From Smittia aterrima (lineage: Eukaryota > Arthropoda > Insecta > Diptera > Chironomidae), in contig CP093829.1 in the NCBI GenBank assembly GCA_033063855.1, positions 20,739,537-20,803,536 of the forward strand: a stretch of DNA of 64,000 bases, read 5' to 3'. Positions 34,066-45,870 of this stretch are shown piece after piece. Position 1 is the first letter of the stretch. Every line of letters begins with the position of its first letter. A model generated the notes under the pieces. It was not told where the DNA came from and searched no databases. It saw nothing but the letters and a program-made list of their open reading frames with translations. The position numbers and the translations under genes were made by a program.

Positions 34066-34446
34066 ATGAGATTAGTCAAAGCTTAAATGAAAAGTTTTGT
34101 TAGCTAGTCAAGAACCAAAATCGAAAGAAGTTAGTTTCCAATTAACCTGGCGTTGGTCTAATCCTAATCGTTATTGCTAATAGTTCTTCCTGGTGCCTTC
34201 GTATTACAACATGAGCTTCCGCAATCAAAGAAATATTTTTGTAACGAAATATATTTTAAAAATAAAAAAATGTTATTTATGCAACTTTCTTATCTTTCTC
34301 AATCACGAGAGAGTAGGACTCAGTCAGTGATATTTTATTTACTATCGGAGTTCATTCACTTGTTTTGTTTACACTCCTCTCTTCGTGATGTAGTTACCCT
34401 AGTTTCACAGACTTCTTCCTATTTATTCGCGAATGCACTTCTGCAG
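34066..34446. other. MTF-1 3' UTR and upstream region of the sulfotransferase
   Basis: Contains the MTF-1 poly(A) signal at 34261-34266, then about 180 bp before the next TATA box. The open frame starting at 34174 is an artefact of continuity with the sulfotransferase first exon; it begins upstream of the predicted transcription start. No other element was recognised. Confidence 0.5.
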
Positions 34447-34486
34447 TATAAAAGAGAAATGCAAGTCGCGAAAACATTTCAGTTCG
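34447..34486 (+). promoter_or_regulatory. TATA box plus initiator of the sulfotransferase gene
   Basis: TATAAAAG begins at 34447 and TCAGTTC places the likely start at A34481, 34 bp downstream. This decides the start codon: the ATG at 34459 lies upstream of the predicted start site, so translation should begin at 34510. Confidence 0.65.
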
Positions 34487-34509
34487 ATTTTATCTTTTTC
34501 TTGCGTACG

Positions 34510-35633
34510 ATGTTCAAAGTTAAACTTCTTGAAAATGAAATTGTGGAGAAAGTTAATTGCCAAGGATGTTTCGATCACGTTGAAGTAACTTTAAGTGACG
34601 GTTCGAGTCGATCGTGTGTGATGATTCAAAAGTACATGGATTTGTTTGCTGAACGTGTTAAAAAGATGGACATTTACGAGGACGACACTTGGTTAGATTA
34701 ACTCTGAGAAATAAATGAATTTGAGTTGATAAAATATTCAACAGGGTCGTGACTTATCCAAAGTGCGGCACGACATGGACTCAGGAAATGGTCTGGCTTA
34801 TCAACAACGACTTAGACTACAAAAAAGCTCTTGACATTAATCTCAACCATCGCTTTCCGTTTCTTGAGTGAGCAAACTTACGAAAACGATTTTCAAATAA
34901 TAAAAAAAAAATGTTTCTTAGACTGAATGGCGTCTTGAACAAGTTTGATGGAGACTCAGTTGGACTTGTTGAAAATCTTCCACGGCCTCGTCATATAAAA
35001 TCACATTTACCAATATTTCTTCTCCCAGACAAGTTGTGGACAGTTAAACCGAAGGTGAAACGAGGAGATAATACTTACAAGGCTTTCAAGTACTTACTTT
35101 TTGTCTTCTTTCAGCTCATTTATGTAGCACGCAACCCAAAAGACGTTGCAGTTTCATTTTTTCATCATTATCGTCACATTGTTGGATATGAGGGAACTCA
35201 AGAAGATTTCACAAAAGCATTTCTTCACGATCAAACGATTTACGCGCCTTTCAATGAACATGTCCTTGACTTCTATAGAATTAGAGATCAACCGAATATT
35301 TTGTTCTTGTTCTACGAAGACATGAAGACTGATATCGAGAAAGTTGTTAAGGAGACGGCTGAGTTCCTTGGAAAAACATTTTCGCAAGCACAAATAGACA
35401 AACTCAGTCGGCACTTGTCAGCAGAATCGATGCGACTGAATCCAGCTTGTAATAACGATTCGCTTGTCGAAATGGCCAAGAGTGTCAACAACAATGGGAA
35501 GACCTCCGGTGACTTTAAATTCATAAGAAAAGGAGAAGTTGGAAGCTTCAAAGAAGAGTTTTCAGAGGAGACGAATCAGAAGTTCGATCAATTCATGAAT
35601 CTAAAAAGTGAAAACTTTTCTTTTAAAATCTAA
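34510..35633 (+). CDS. Cytosolic sulfotransferase (SULT family)
   Basis: Four exons, 34510-34691, 34745-34867, 34922-35054 and 35115-35633, give 318 residues. It transfers sulfate from PAPS to small hydroxyl or amine acceptors (hormones, amines, xenobiotics) in the cytosol. The PAPS 5' loop is VVTYPKCGTTWTQEMVW. The catalytic His is in PRPRHIKSHLP, here the H of IKSHLP. The 3'-phosphate site is IYVARNPKDVAVSFFHHYR, and the C-terminal RKGEVGSFKEEFS is the conserved RKG loop. The last intron is only 60 bp and stop-free. Removing it restores KPKLIYVARN. An AATAAA lies at 35647-35652. The acceptor cannot be predicted. Confidence 0.9.
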
Positions 35634-35771
35634 GTTTTTGTGTCGAAATAAATGAATCGCAAATTACGCAAACATGTGAATTTCACCATAATCGAGTGCA
35701 GTATCAGTCTTCGTTTGCGCGTTCACTTGTAATCATCTCTTCCGGAAAATAAATTAAAATTCTTTTTTAAA

Positions 35772-36294
35772 ATGATTCAGAAGGAAGAATTATTGTTTGT
35801 CGGATATTTTTGCTTATCAGAGAGCTTGGTGAAGATTCTGTTGAGTGTGCTGCTGCTCAGTGCGTTTCCTGGTGGCTTTGATAAAGGTTAATGACGAAGC
35901 AAAAAAAAATTAAACTATTTTGCTAAACAATCCTTTTGTTGTTATAGAAAAATGTATCGTTGGTGCGACCGGCTTGATCGGATTGATTGGAGTTGTAACG
36001 TCGTCAAAACTTGTCAGAGAGCTGAAGACAGAATCTACGCAGTGGATTTTAAGATGGATTCTCTTCCAAGTTTTATCCATCACAGTTTTAATTTCGAGCT
36101 TCGTTGTTTTGAACGAAGTTGTGCAAAGTTCAAATATTTTCGTGAAATATGAGATCGCAGTGTACACACTTGGCGTCGTCTACTCCTGGCTTCAAGTCTA
36201 TCTTCTCATCAAAGTCTTGTTCTTGTATCTCAATATGAAAGATACAGCGGACGCAACTGAGACCACACCGTTGAATAAAAATTTAATTGTTTAG
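35772..36294 (+). CDS. Small four-pass membrane protein, family not recognised
   Basis: Two exons, 35772-35886 and 35948-36294 (61-bp intron, phase 1), give 153 residues. Four hydrophobic segments lie at about residues 18-33 (VKILLSVLLLSAF), 41-58 (IVGATGLIGLIGVVTSS), 74-97 (WILFQVLSITVLISSFVVLN) and 108-132 (IAVYTLGVVYSWLQVYLLIK). Both termini are short and polar, and the C-terminus ends ETTPLNKNLIV. The topology and size resemble insect four-transmembrane proteins of the DUF4728 or MARVEL-like kind, but no diagnostic motif was seen. An AATAAA lies at 36320. Confidence 0.65.
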
Positions 36295-37819
36295 CTATGT
36301 AAGTCGTTTGTTAAGCGAAAATAAAATCTGGAAATTGATGTAAACACAATTGACCTTTTTATTCCGTGAGTCAGAAGAGCAGTCGAAATTTTCCTATCAA
36401 ATTACTGCAAAATGTTTTTTAAAGAATGTAAACAAATCTTTGTTTTATCATTTATTGATTCAATCGGTCTTATCATCTTCTTTTTTTGGTAACCTATTAT
36501 AATTTCGCCATTCGAACACATTTTTCTCAATTTTCTATACAGAAAGCTAAAAGCCTTCAATTCCGTTCTCAAATTTTGTTCCATTATTGTAGTTTTGTTG
36601 TATAATTTAGTTAGTTTCTCGCCAAATTTTAGCTAATAGTACTTTCAGTGATTTTTCCTTATTATTTTGTTGTCGACATAGCAAAGAATTGGGTATCAAA
36701 AACGAAATGTTACACTTAACTCTAAGTTCTCATTATGCCGTTAGCGAATGCTCTGATAGTTTATTGATTAATGAGGGTTGCGGAGAGAACGTCAAAGCGA
36801 GTCCTTTACAAAAATATCGATTTCTAATCGAAAGTGAATATGGACACGTTTCGCGATTTCTATTCAGCGACAAATATGATTTCCTCGAGCTTTTATCAAA
36901 ATTAATACTTTTTTCATATGTGTACGGTTTGCAGAGTTCATCGCAATTACTTCAGGACTAAGTCACGACATCAAAGTCTAAGATTCCAATATTTATTATT
37001 AATCATCCTTTGAATCATCAATTCGTCATCATCATAAGTCATTTTGATATTTCAACTGCTCCTCAAGCAATTCCACAGGTCAATTGATTGTAAGTTTCTC
37101 TTTTATCGTGAAGCTATGAAAGGAGCTGACTTCCGATTGATATCTGTACCTTAAGTTATTAAAAACATTATCATTCTAATAAAATATTATTTTCTGTTTA
37201 CTGACTCGAGTTACATAAATCAAAATGAGCTGAGAAAGGGGTCAGATAAGTTTTCGAAAATGCAAGTGTTAGGATGAAGGACAATTCCTTAATAAATCTT
37301 AAGCAAATATTCATGTTTCTTAATATGGCAGTTTACAAATGAAAAAAAAAATTAATAAAACTTATGCGAATTCAGTTAAAAGTTGTGCGGTCTCGTGGGA
37401 TGAAAATACAAATAAATTTTCAGCTGCGTACAAAAGCTACACTGTTTAATTAATTAAAGTCTCTTGACTACAAATCTCTAAGAAGGAAAAAAGAAAATTG
37501 AAAGACGATTACGAATCAAAGCTCTATTTACATGAAGATATTCGTTCCGTCGCTGCGATGGCAGAATTTCGCCATGAAATTGAAATCAAAAGAATATTAG
37601 AAGAAAGAAGTTTCTTTCTTAAAAGAATAGAATTGATTCGAAGACAATTTTAAATCCTCTTCGAAATATCTCAATTAAGTAAGTTTATAGAAAATCATTT
37701 TCCAACTTAAAAGCGAAATGTTATTATTGATCTTCAAAAATTCATGAAAGTTTCCTTTGCGATATCAATAGAATCTTAAATTGATTTAAATATTGTGTAG
37801 ACACTTGATCAAATCCTTT
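36295..37819. other. Intergenic stretch, probable dystroglycan 3' UTR
   Basis: About 1.5 kb between the membrane-protein gene (plus) and the stop codon of dystroglycan (minus); much of it is likely dystroglycan 3' UTR. There are two open frames of 60 codons (36402-36584, minus, ATG start) and about 84 codons (from ATG 36708, plus). They have somewhat protein-like composition but no family, splice or promoter support, so I do not call them genes. Confidence 0.45.
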
Positions 37820-40800
37820 TTAAGGAGAGACATAAGGAGGAGGCTTGCGATAAGAAGGAGTGACTGGAGATTTTCCACGTGATTCTCGACTTCCCATCAT
37901 CAACGGCTGAGGTGGGATATATTGATCCATGTTGTCTTCATCTGCTTAAAGAGGATCAACTAAAATACTTGAAACGACTTCATTTAAAATGTGTCTTACC
38001 ATCTTGATTCAATCCGTTGTATTGAGGCAAGAGTGGAGGCTTCTCATCCTTCAAGATAACTGGAGACTTTGTCAAAATCTCAGGTTTCTCTTCCAATTCG
38101 TCTTGGAAGATTACGGGAATTCCTTTTGATCGGAAAGACTTTCTCTCTTCTTCATCACCCAATTCCATTTTTCCTGTGTTGCGACGTTTGTACAAAATGC
38201 AGGCGATCAGCAATGCAATTAGCAACATCACGAGAATGATTGCTGTTGGAAGAACGTATGTGATAAGCACATCTTGGTTAATTATTGGAGTTTCTTGATC
38301 ATCTGGGCGAGCAGTGATTTCTTCTTGATGATGATATGAGTCGTCACCAGCGCAGCTTCCTATGAACATAAAAAACGTTTAAAACGATTTCATTTCGAAG
38401 GAATGAGATAACAAACCTGTTGGAGCAACTGTGATCTTGAGAACATTGAAATCATTGCCAATTGTTTCCTTCACTTCATCTCGAACGCTTCTATCTTGAC
38501 GAAGCAAGATGTTTCTAAGCTTTTCAATTTCCGCAGTAGGACATTCACGATTTTCTCTGTAGAGCGTTCGGTTCTGGAGAACAACTGAAGTGCGACCAGC
38601 ATATTGAAGTTTCTTTGCCATCTTAAAGAGAATTTGGCTGGTGTCAGAATCTTGGAAGACTCGAGCGATTCCTTCAATGAACTTTCGCTTTGTCGCTGCT
38701 GTGTTGAACTGATCATGTCCAATATCCAATTGATATTCAAAAGCTGCTCCGTGATCTCTCTTATAAGTTCCCATCTTAACTTCAATTATCAATGCGTCAT
38801 TCGTTGTCAAACCATTCTTGTCTTCAGCAACAAGAATGTATTGTTGACTCTTTTCGTGAGGTCCAGGGACTCCGTAAAATTCGCGATTCTTTGCATCGAA
38901 CTGAAGCCAATGATTGGGATCCAATTTAGATCTGTCTCCGTTAAGCAACGAAAGCTTCAACTCAGTTTGGTCTTCTGGATCATAGAAAGTATCTTTCGGA
39001 ACTTCATAAACTAATAGTTGTCCGACGTAAGCTGCAACTTGATCAACCGGATTTCTTACAGTTGGTGGGAAGTTCTGTTCATTTTTAGGAACGTGAACCT
39101 TCGTTGGCGTTCTTTCTTGACAAGACCCGATCAAATCCTTTTCAACATTTCTTACAATGATTTCACGTTTCATGGCTTCGTTCAATGCTGGTTTAGTCAA
39201 CTTTGTCATCAACTCATCGAGCTCATCCTTTGGACAGTGATCCTTGGGAAGGGAATCATTTGTGAAGACGAATGTGAACATGTTAGATTCGTATTTGTTG
39301 GGACGAACTTCTCGAACAACGACACTTCCTGTCGAACCATCATCGAGAGCTTCAACAATGCCACGAACTAAGCGAATTTCCCAATCAACTGGCGACTCAT
39401 AATTCTTTTCCAACTTCACTTGAATGTAAATTTCGTGATTTGCACTGCGATAGCTTTTATGTTGTTGAACAGTAATATCGACATTTTCCTCGACTGAATC
39501 ACCAGCGCTATCAGTTGCTCGAAGTTTGAATTCGTAACGAGACACGTCCGATTCTAATGGAAGACCATAAATTTCACGTTTCGCGGAGTTAAAGCGGATC
39601 CATGAAGTCGAAGAAATTGGTGCTTTATCCTTGTCTAAAAGCTCCAGAGTAAGATTGTTCTTATCTTCAACATCGTAGAAAACATTTTCTTCGACCTTAA
39701 TCACGAATGGTTTGCCAGCCGTGACCGCTGTCTTTGGTATTCTCTTCTCAACGCGAGGTGGAACATTTGCATCTTCATAGTCACCCGATTCACTTGGAGA
39801 CTCAGTTGTGACTGAAACGATTGGTTGTTCAGTTGCAGCTTCTGTTTGTGCCGCAGTTGTTGGTTGAGTGGGAGGAGACGTTTCCTGTTCTGTTATTGAT
39901 GGTGAAGTCGTAACTTCAACGAAAGTTGTTCTCCGTGTGGCTTTAGTTGTTGTTGGCTCGGTTGCAGCAGACGATGGAGCCTGATAATCATTAAATTAAA
40001 AATTAATTTAAAATCCATCAAGCAGATGATGTCTCAATAACGTGAATAATGAAATGATTGAAAGCTCACTCGCGTTTCTCACTAAAAGCAACTTACAGAA
40101 TCGTTATCATCTTTTTCCGAAACACCTTCTTCTGGAAGAGTGTCATCATACTCATCATCGTAGTTTGACTCAGACTCTTCATCTGGCTTCCTTCTCTCGT
40201 TCTTTGTCCTCGGCTGAGACTCTTTTTTCGGCTCAATTTCAACGCCAGACGGAACCTAAATTAAACAGTAAAATCAGCAAAACAAAGCATCTCAAGTTCA
40301 ACTATTCTAATGTAAATTGAGTGAAAAGAAAAAAATGTTACGCCAAAAAATTCATTTCATGCAAGTGAAGTTTGTGGAACATGCTTTCGAAAAGGAAAAT
40401 TTTGTTTTTATTTTAGTTGCATCCGTGCGTGTTCTCGAGAGTGATGCTTATGTTAGTTGTGCAAGGCAAAATCAACATCCTCAAGATATTTCTTTTGATG
40501 TCGAGTGACTGATGTTAGAAATTAGTTTTCTCTAGTTCTACCTTATCCGTAGTAGCGACAGTCGTTTCTACAAGCTTAAGAGTTGAGGTCGTAATTGTCG
40601 GTTCGGTGTGTGTGATGATTTCAGTTGTAGGCGGAATTGTTGTTGTGGAAGTTTGAGTTGTTTCGAGGATTTTCTCGGTGACTTCGTCAAGCTGTTAGCG
40701 CAGTCGATTTAAAATTAAATGAAAATGATTTATCGATGTATGAAAAGTTTTATGATTCATTGTATAACTCGAGAAGATTAACCATCAAATTATGTTAGTT

Positions 40801-43113
40801 TAAACACAAACAAAAACAGCTTCTCAAAACACAGAAAGCAAATAAAACATTTACCACAGAAAATGATGAACAAACAGAGAATCATTTTAAACGACGTCGT
40901 TTTCTTTATCAAAAACGAATAATTGTTAAAAATCTATAAACGTTTAAAACACGAAACTGAATCAATGCGCGCCACCAATCAATCAAAACAAATATCCCCC
41001 GCATTTGATTTAACCAAAGAAATCATAAAACGTTCATCAACAATTGTAATTAACGACTCGCTTCGTCTTCATCAATCGATTCGGACCAACAATAACTTAC
41101 CCGAGGACTTTCTGTCGTAAAAATAGAAATTTTCTCATCGTAAACATTAATATTTTGATTGTTCTCGTTGTTAGATGGAATGAAAATCGTTTCCGTTTCA
41201 GGTGCCGGCGTCGTTGTAATCAAAATCGTTGTTGGTTCTTCGTAAAGAGTTGTTATGGGTTCGGATATCGTGGTGGTCTCTGCAATCTTCACTGATTCTG
41301 TTGTGGTTGTCAATGTCACAGTTGCTAGTTCCGTCGGAGGTTCCGAGATCATCTTCCTAACTTCATCTAGCATTTTATCCTTTTCATCGTAAAGTGGCAC
41401 GTCTACGACATTATTATCGTTTACAATTGTTTTGTTTACGTAGGATTCGAGTTTGATGTTCTCAATGACATCGATCGGAGTTATTCGACCGTCTAAAGTA
41501 GCACTATGCTGAGTAATCACTTCGATGTCTGAGATTTCTGATTGCGGAAGGTCAAGAGGGACACTCGGAGCATCATCCACTTTCTCGGTTATAATTTGAG
41601 TGATTGATCCATCTTTCAAATCAGCTGACGGCTCATCTTGAGCTCGAGCAACATAAATCTTCTTTATCCTCTTTTTATTTTTACGCTGAGTTTTCCAAAG
41701 TTCCGAGGAGTTTTTTTAAGGTTTTTGTTTTGTACACAGATAAAGCATTTTTTTTGTTAATTGCGAAGGAAGGAAGAAATAGAGAAGGGAAGAAACAAAA
41801 ACAAATGTTATGAATGTGTTTTATGTACAACAGGCGGTTAGGTTAAAGCTATATCTCGCGAAAGCTCCGAGGATTCGGAACCCTCTTCCATTTAGAAAGC
41901 ATTTTTCCATTTGTGTGCGTTGCGATTAATTGTTTGCCACCCAATTAACTTTGGCTACGGAACAAACACAAACAAACAAGGAAAATCTCTATGCGGTCCC
42001 ACGTGACAAGATTAGGATTCAAGTGTGTATGCTGATGCTTTCGCAGAATGGGAGATTAATTTTTAACGCATGTAAATTGTTACTTGAATCATTCAGGTGA
42101 TGGAAATGATAAATTTTCGCTTTGAACGAAGGTTTTCCCCAATGAACAATTTTAAAACTTTTATTTCTTACCAGATTGTGACGAGTACGCGGTGCTTCTG
42201 TTGCGCTGAGGATTAAAGTTACACGATAAGCTTAGATTAACCTTGTGAATGAAAAAGGAAACTTACACAACTGGGCTTTCTCCCTCTTCCTCTTCGTCAT
42301 CATCATAAATAAACTCTTCGTCGTCATAATCGGCTTCCTCGCTTCCGGAGCCATCAGCAGCTTCTCTTCGAGTCCGTTGGACACGACTCTTCACATGCTT
42401 TGACCAGATATTCCACCAAGTGAAAGGCAAACCTGTCAATTCGTCGAGAGCCCCAAACTTCATGTATTCGTTGATATGGAGAGCAATAGTTTTGCCGTTC
42501 GGGAATAGTTTGTCACCGCATCCGATCATGAATTCAAAACGAGCGACACTTTCTTTGGTATTGAGCAGATTATTACTCTTGTTAAGTGAATGCTTTAGCA
42601 TTTCGAGAATCTCTGGCGCATGAATGTCACTAACCGTGATGAATTGCTGAAAAATTGAGGAGAAAACAGATTTATTACTTAGGACTTTGCGGGGAACCTT
42701 TTCGACTTCTAAGATTAATTTAATCGGGCGAAGACTAACTCACCCTCGGAACCAAGAAAAATCGTGACAGTTTCTTTATGGCTTTTTCCTTCTTCCTTTC
42801 ACTGATTTCATTCCATCGAAGTGATTGGAGCAAAAGTGTCAACATCGTTTTGCTTTCGCCTGTTGGACACTGAGCGACCTCTTTGGCATAAATATAGCGT
42901 GACGTCGGGTTCGTGGCGGTGTTTGATGGATCTGAGTTTACGACCTGAGAGGATTTAATGAGATTAATTGTCACGTCCAAGTTTGAGTGTCTCGAGGCGA
43001 GAGCTTACCTGAAAATCGTCGTGATCAAACTTGAAGTCATCACTCGAAACGTTGGCAACGAATGCTCCAAATAAAAGCACCAGCAACGTGGCACTGCGTC
43101 TTTTAAAAATCAT
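37820..43113 (-). CDS. Dg: Dystroglycan
   Basis: Ten coding exons: 43009-43113, 42744-42944, 42267-42646, 42172-42205, 41101-41685, 40542-40691, 40097-40255, 38417-39980, 38000-38359 and 37820-37941. All phases agree and give 1219 residues. There is a signal peptide (ATLLVLLFGAFVANVSS). An N-terminal domain ends in an acidic run after a possible convertase site, RVQRTRR. Thr-rich mucin-like segments follow (TTTTIPPTTE, TATKATRRTT). Exon 8 holds two cadherin-like plus SEA-like repeats. A transmembrane helix (YVLPTAIILVMLLIALLIAC) is followed by a basic KRRN anchor. The cytoplasmic tail ends in KPPPYVSP, the WW-domain site bound by dystrophin. Dystroglycan links laminin-type matrix to dystrophin in muscle, glia and polarised epithelia. 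The acceptor of exon 5 is weak and could be 12-21 bp further in. Confidence 0.93.
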
Positions 43114-44929
43114 TTTTGTTGATTTTTTGTTTTGTTCAGTTAGACAATAAGACGAAAGTCGTTTGTCTTTAGTTTAAGTTTTCTGGGGAAATTAATTGAC
43201 GATTCAAATACGAAGAACTCAAGCAAATGTGAACGATTAGAGTTTGAAGACGTTCATCATTACGCTATTGACGATTGGCTTTTGTACTGCATTTATTCGA
43301 TTATGAAGTCGAATTCCTTGTAAGGCAATTGAGCGAAATTTCTTGTAGTGGCACGCTTGCTGATTCAATCACAACTGATTACAACTGATGATGAGTTTTG
43401 TGTCGGTTCTATGTTCTATAAAAAGAAAAGAAGAAAAATATTTTAAGTACAATTTGTAATTTGCATGTCAAAGAAGGTCAGAAGATTAGTTTGCTCGTTA
43501 GAGTTGTTTTGAACTAAATTGGCACAACGTCTACGCAGAAGAAAATGTCACAAAGTCGTACATTTTAAAAGATAGTTTGGGGAGTCAGCAATCAGCGTCA
43601 ATTGATTCTCCAAGCCGGCATTTTTTATTGCTTTTTGATTTGAAACCATTCATCGCCATCGCGCTCCAATTAAAATTCCATCATTGTTTGAATTATTTGC
43701 TGAGGAATCGGTTTCTAGTAAATTCAGAGAATCCATCTTTGGATGATGGCAATTTACATTTATTTCAAGGACTTCCTAATTGAACTTGCAAATGTTTATT
43801 GCGGAAAAGTAATAAATTCTCTTAATGTCGTATTATGTGTGGATGTAATATCAAGTTCGATATTTGTGCTAAGCAACTCCAGCTTCATAGATTACATTGT
43901 GTGAGACTGAATCAAACTTAATGTTCTCACTTAGGAAATATTCAGCTAAATGAGAATGAACTAACTGAAGGGCCTTTCATTCTCTAACTAAAATTTCTCT
44001 TCATTCTTTCTCTTTCGGATGAAAAGCCGTAAAGAGAAAAGTTATCAGATGAAAGATACAATAAAAATATGGCGATGCGGTTGGTTTGGTTTTAAACTTT
44101 AGAGTCTTAAGAAATATTGAAACAAAGCCATGTGCATCACACTTAATGCTTAAAAGCGTTGACGACGGCTGCATCTGCACATAAGTTTACGGAACAAAGA
44201 ATTGGTTTCTCTTTAGTGTAAGTAAATCTTATTCGCGACAGCAGAGGAGCCTACAATTTAATAGCTCTCATACTTTGTTCGTACTTATGCATACAAGATC
44301 AAGTATTTAAATTAAATTGAAAGAAATTTTCAAGAGCCATGCAAGGCTTTAAATGTCAATTAAAGTGATTGCCATGCTCTGAAATGAAGTGAGCTATAAC
44401 GAGAATGTGGCGAGTTGAGATTAGTTCTATCTTGAGCTTCAATTATCGACGAGTAAGTAAGTACTCGTCGTTAGTTTCAAACTTAACGCTTGAAAGAGTT
44501 TTCGATTATTAAATTAAGTCATCAATTGAAGCCGCTTAAGGAAATACGAAGACGAGGAACTTTGACATTCAATAATCTGTATATCGTTCATGAACTCGTT
44601 CAGCTGTGGCGACTGACGTTTTGATTGTTCTCCCAATTTAACATGTAAATCTATGATGGAGATTGGCTCCTCTCCAAAAATCTCAATAAATTGCTTCACT
44701 CGATCAAATTCAATTGTTCAAATAGTTGTGAACTTGTTGAAAGTTTAAACTTGAAAAGAAATAGAATTTGATACGAAGAATATGAGATTTCTTATTCTAA
44801 AGATTCGAAACGAAAGATAAAACTTAAAAAGCTCTCTGAGTCATAAAATTTTAATAAAGCAGTAAAATAAACTTTGTATAATCAAATTCTTAAAATAGCT
44901 GATGCGTTTGGACCTTGGAAAGTTGACAA

Positions 44930-45870
44930 CGTCGCATGCAACTTTCTTTAAACTTTACAGCGATTTTTGTATGCGGACAAATATTTTGATGACGAATTAA
45001 AATTGAAGTTTACGTCATGTTAAGATATTGATTTTGCTGACATACTCGCAATTAAAATATTTATCTCATCTCTTCTTTGATCAGCGGCGAGTAAATGTTT
45101 TCACTTCATTGGTTGTTCAAGTTTAGCAAATTTTCCGAACAACAAGAGTTTAATTTGAAATTGCGTCAGGTTTTGCTCGTTCTATTGTGTTAATCTCATT
45201 ATTTATTTAATACAATGCTGTGACAATCTCTGCAGGATTTTGGGGACTTTGAAAAACAATTTCATTGAAAATTTGAAACCTACTCAGGATAATGCGAAAA
45301 CAAATTTTGTATTAACAGAAATTACTTCCGCTGCGATGAAGGAATAAGAACAAACAATTTTGCATTTGGTGAAAAGGGTTCTGCAGAGAATTTTAAAATC
45401 GATGATGTCATGCAGAATCAAGTTTCGCCAATGAAAATAAAAAAGTTTTGTTTAAATTCGGAAGAAGTGGGAAACTAAAGCAATAAGCTCACATTGCGTG
45501 TGTGTTCTTAGTTCAAACATTTACAATGCTTGTAATACGTCGGGAGTCTTATCTCTTTCGAAAATTATTTTCCCACTGATAAACGATGAAATTTAATTGA
45601 AACTAAGAGCAATGGGGCGTCGGAGCGTATGAAATACTGAACCTTGTGCATCTAATGCTGCTGCTCTTAACCTTATCTGCCTTCCTTGCAAGCACTTGAA
45701 TTGAATTCTCTCTTCTCAGAGTTTGTTTTGACATCTAGACGACACTTCCCTAATTCTTTACGTTCTCTCAAACATAAATTATTTAAGAAACAAATCTTAA
45801 ATTTATTTCCTTTTATCTACGTTCGGCGACGAATATCAGTCACAGATTTACAAAGAGAGAGCGTTTCATA
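44930..45870 (+). repeat. Inverted duplication, left arm
   Basis: Matches the reverse complement of 50840-51835 along its length. Shared landmarks are GACAACGTCGC (44927 region), ACGTCATGTTAAGAT, GATCAGCGGCGAGTAAATG, CTCTGCAGGATTTTGGGGAC, TGATGTCATGCAGAATCAAG and TCTAGACGACACTTCCCTAA. Identity is near complete over 45560-45780 and lower toward the outer (left) edge, where small indels accumulate. No transposase frame or terminal repeats were seen. Confidence 0.85.

Noticed and set aside
36689..36961. Small plus-strand frame (and 36402-36584 minus) near the dystroglycan 3' end
   Set aside because: Somewhat protein-like but no promoter, splice, poly(A) or family evidence; could be 3' UTR.
44514..44699. 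61-codon minus-strand frame with protein-like composition
   Set aside because: No start codon, weak acceptor, isolated in a non-coding stretch; cannot be tied to a gene.
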